From: Segatella paludivivens DSM 17968 = JCM 13650
GTDB taxonomy: Bacteria; Bacteroidota; Bacteroidia; Bacteroidales; Bacteroidaceae
Reading direction: 5' to 3'
Assembly: GCF_000373185.1 (NCBI RefSeq)
Contig: NZ_KB890685.1
Span: 63,430-127,429, forward strand
Length of the DNA: 64,000 bases
Part shown: positions 62,977-64,000 of the stretch, one piece after another
Layout: each line of letters begins with the position of its first letter
How positions within the stretch are numbered: position 1 is the first letter of the stretch
Position numbers and translations under genes: made by a program
Notes under the pieces: generated by a model
Told to the model about the DNA's origin: nothing
Databases searched by the model: none
The model's input: only the letters and a program-made list of their open reading frames with translations

Positions 62977-63624
62977 TTATTCCATTTCACCTTTACTCTT
63001 AGCAATTCTGCGCGCCTTGTCCCAATCAGGGTTATGACGTTTTAGCAGTTCCATAGCAACATCTTCTATTCTTAATCCTTTACTTGACAACAATACTATA
63101 AGGTGATAAAGCATATCTGATGCTTCGTAAATCATTTTGTCGTCAGTTCCAGCTGTAGCTTCAATAACTGTTTCGAGAGCTTCTTCTCCAACTTTCTGAG
63201 CCATTCTGTTCACGCCCTTTTTAAACAAACTTGTTGTGTAGCTGCCTTCTGGCATATCTTCATGTCGCTTGTTTATAAAGTCCTGTAATTCACTAAGAAA
63301 GAGTATTGGGTTATAATTATTATCTTCAGCCCAACAAGTATCTGTTCCCTTATGACATGTAGGCCCATCTGGATGGGCACTTACAAGTAGGGTATCATTG
63401 TCACAATCTATCTTAATATCAACAAGATTAAGAAAATTACCACTGGTCTCACCTTTTGTCCAAAGACAATTGCGAGAGCGACTCCAAAAAGTAACCTTTT
63501 TGGTGTCTATAGTCTTGTTATAGGCCTCTTCGTTCATGTATCCAAGCATGAGAACATTCTTTGTGACTGCATCTTGGATGATTGCCGGTACAAGACCATT
63601 CATTTTATCGAAATCAATCTTCAT
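62977..63624 (-). CDS. hisI: Bifunctional phosphoribosyl-AMP cyclohydrolase/phosphoribosyl-ATP pyrophosphatase
   Basis: This 215-residue fusion catalyses steps 2 and 3 of histidine biosynthesis (HisIE). The HisI part is at about 1-110 (VLMLGYMNEEAYNKTIDTKKVTFWSRSRNCLWTKGETS, then DCDNDTLLVSAHPDGPTCHKGTDTC with zinc cysteines). The HisE part is at about 115-205 (FLSELQDFINKRHEDMP, MAQKVGEEALETVIEA, ASDMLYHLIVLL). The ATG at 63624 is used; a TTG two codons upstream (63630) is possible. It follows hisF ten bases after its stop. Confidence 0.95.
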   Translation of the reverse strand: MKIDFDKMNGLVPAIIQDAVTKNVLMLGYMNEEAYNKTIDTKKVTFWSRSRNCLWTKGETSGNFLNLVDIKIDCDNDTLLVSAHPDGPTCHKGTDTCWAEDNNYNPILFLSELQDFINKRHEDMPEGSYTTSLFKKGVNRMAQKVGEEALETVIEATAGTDDKMIYEASDMLYHLIVLLSSKGLRIEDVAMELLKRHNPDWDKARRIAKSKGEME

Positions 63625-63634
63625 AATCAATCAG

Positions 63635-64000
63635 TTATATTCTTACGTTAATACCTTCATTATAAAGGTAATGCTTTAAATCTGAAATATTTATTTCTCC
63701 GAAGTGGAATACACTTGCTGCTAATGCAGCATCAGCTTTACCTAGTGTGAAAGCATCTCTGAAATGCTCTTTTGTTCCTGCTCCGCCACTTGCTATTACG
63801 GGTATGCTTACCTCTTCTGAAAGTTTTGCTAATGCTTCGTTGGCAAATCCTTGTTTCACTCCATCATGGTTCATGCTCGTGAATAGTATTTCTCCAGCTC
63901 CACGATCTGCAACTTCTTTAGCCCATTCAAACAAGCCTCTATCAGTGCGTTCTCTTCCACCTTTAACATAACAATGCCATCCGTCTTCATCTAGACGTGC
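63635..64000 (-). CDS. hisF: Imidazole glycerol phosphate synthase cyclase subunit (5' end outside window)
   Basis: About 121 C-terminal residues are visible; the start lies past the right edge. The reading frame begins at 64000 ([19 protein letters not shown]) and includes [39 protein letters not shown] and [15 protein letters not shown], all standard for HisF. With HisH it forms IGP and AICAR in histidine synthesis. The rest of the his operon probably lies to the right, upstream of this gene. Confidence 0.95.
   Translation of the reverse strand, partial: ARLDEDGWHCYVKGGRERTDRGLFEWAKEVADRGAGEILFTSMNHDGVKQGFANEALAKLSEEVSIPVIASGGAGTKEHFRDAFTLGKADAALAASVFHFGEINISDLKHYLYNEGINVRI

Overview
The window is a contiguous piece of a Bacteroidales chromosome, most likely from a Prevotella-like genus. 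Four things in the sequence point there. The DNA is AT-rich. Genes are preceded by the Bacteroidetes promoter pattern (TTG or TTTG, about 19-21 bases, then TAnnTTTG) and not by Shine-Dalgarno sites. Many proteins belong to Bacteroidetes-typical families (DUF1573, DUF4105, Y_Y_Y/propeller regulators, type 3 ProS, class III Fbp, long PurF). Lipoproteins are numerous. The genus assignment is inference. I found no rRNA, tRNA, CRISPR array or intact insertion sequence.

Layout. 1-4.0 kb: the 3'-truncated end of a methyltransferase gene, a DUF1573 exported protein, proS, and a glycine-zipper/OmpA lipoprotein. 4.0-7.1 kb: mtgA and a PcrA/UvrD helicase. 7.1-10.1 kb: a 1000-residue membrane-anchored propeller/AraC regulator on the minus strand. 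10.3-13 kb: aspS and two small genes. 13-19.1 kb: minus-strand secA, a degenerate phosphatase-fold protein and a DUF4105 membrane protein. 19.2-24.8 kb: an envelope block of outer membrane protein, LptC, a CBS/DUF21 protein and a PpiD-like foldase. 24.8-25.9 kb: a gene-free stretch full of inverted and direct repeats, probably a decayed element. 25.9-35 kb: an acidic-tailed protein, rarA, a 2-hydroxyacid dehydrogenase, a TRIC-type membrane protein, nudC, a 5'-nucleotidase, an RRM protein with a long leader, mazG and a lipoprotein.

35-43.2 kb: RNase Z, then a run of a mini-protein resembling a secretion tail, an L,D-transpeptidase, an ECF sigma factor, a putative anti-sigma factor, a Spy-like protein and truA; then a DMT exporter, dapA and an AraC regulator. 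43.2-45.8 kb: divergent ansA and uxaC sharing a mirrored promoter region. 45.9-54.4 kb: a small lipoprotein, then glmS, a long PurF-type amidotransferase, carA and carB, all glutamine-amidotransferase related. 54.4-55.1 kb: a short inverted-repeat-bounded element with a small frameshifted gene. 55.1-64 kb: a minus-strand block read hisF, hisIE, ftsE, lysC, lysA, glycosyltransferase, unknown protein, fbp, and then a TonB-C protein gene.

Functionally the window is mostly housekeeping: aminoacylation, protein export, envelope assembly, amino acid and nucleotide synthesis. Lysine/diaminopimelate synthesis is represented by dapA, lysC and lysA. The less ordinary parts are the terminal-inverted-repeat element at 54.46-54.89 kb, the repeat-rich gap at 24.8-25.9 kb, the phosphatase-fold protein lacking its expected metal ligands, the stand-alone membrane-bound transcription factor and the L,D-transpeptidase/sigma-factor cluster.
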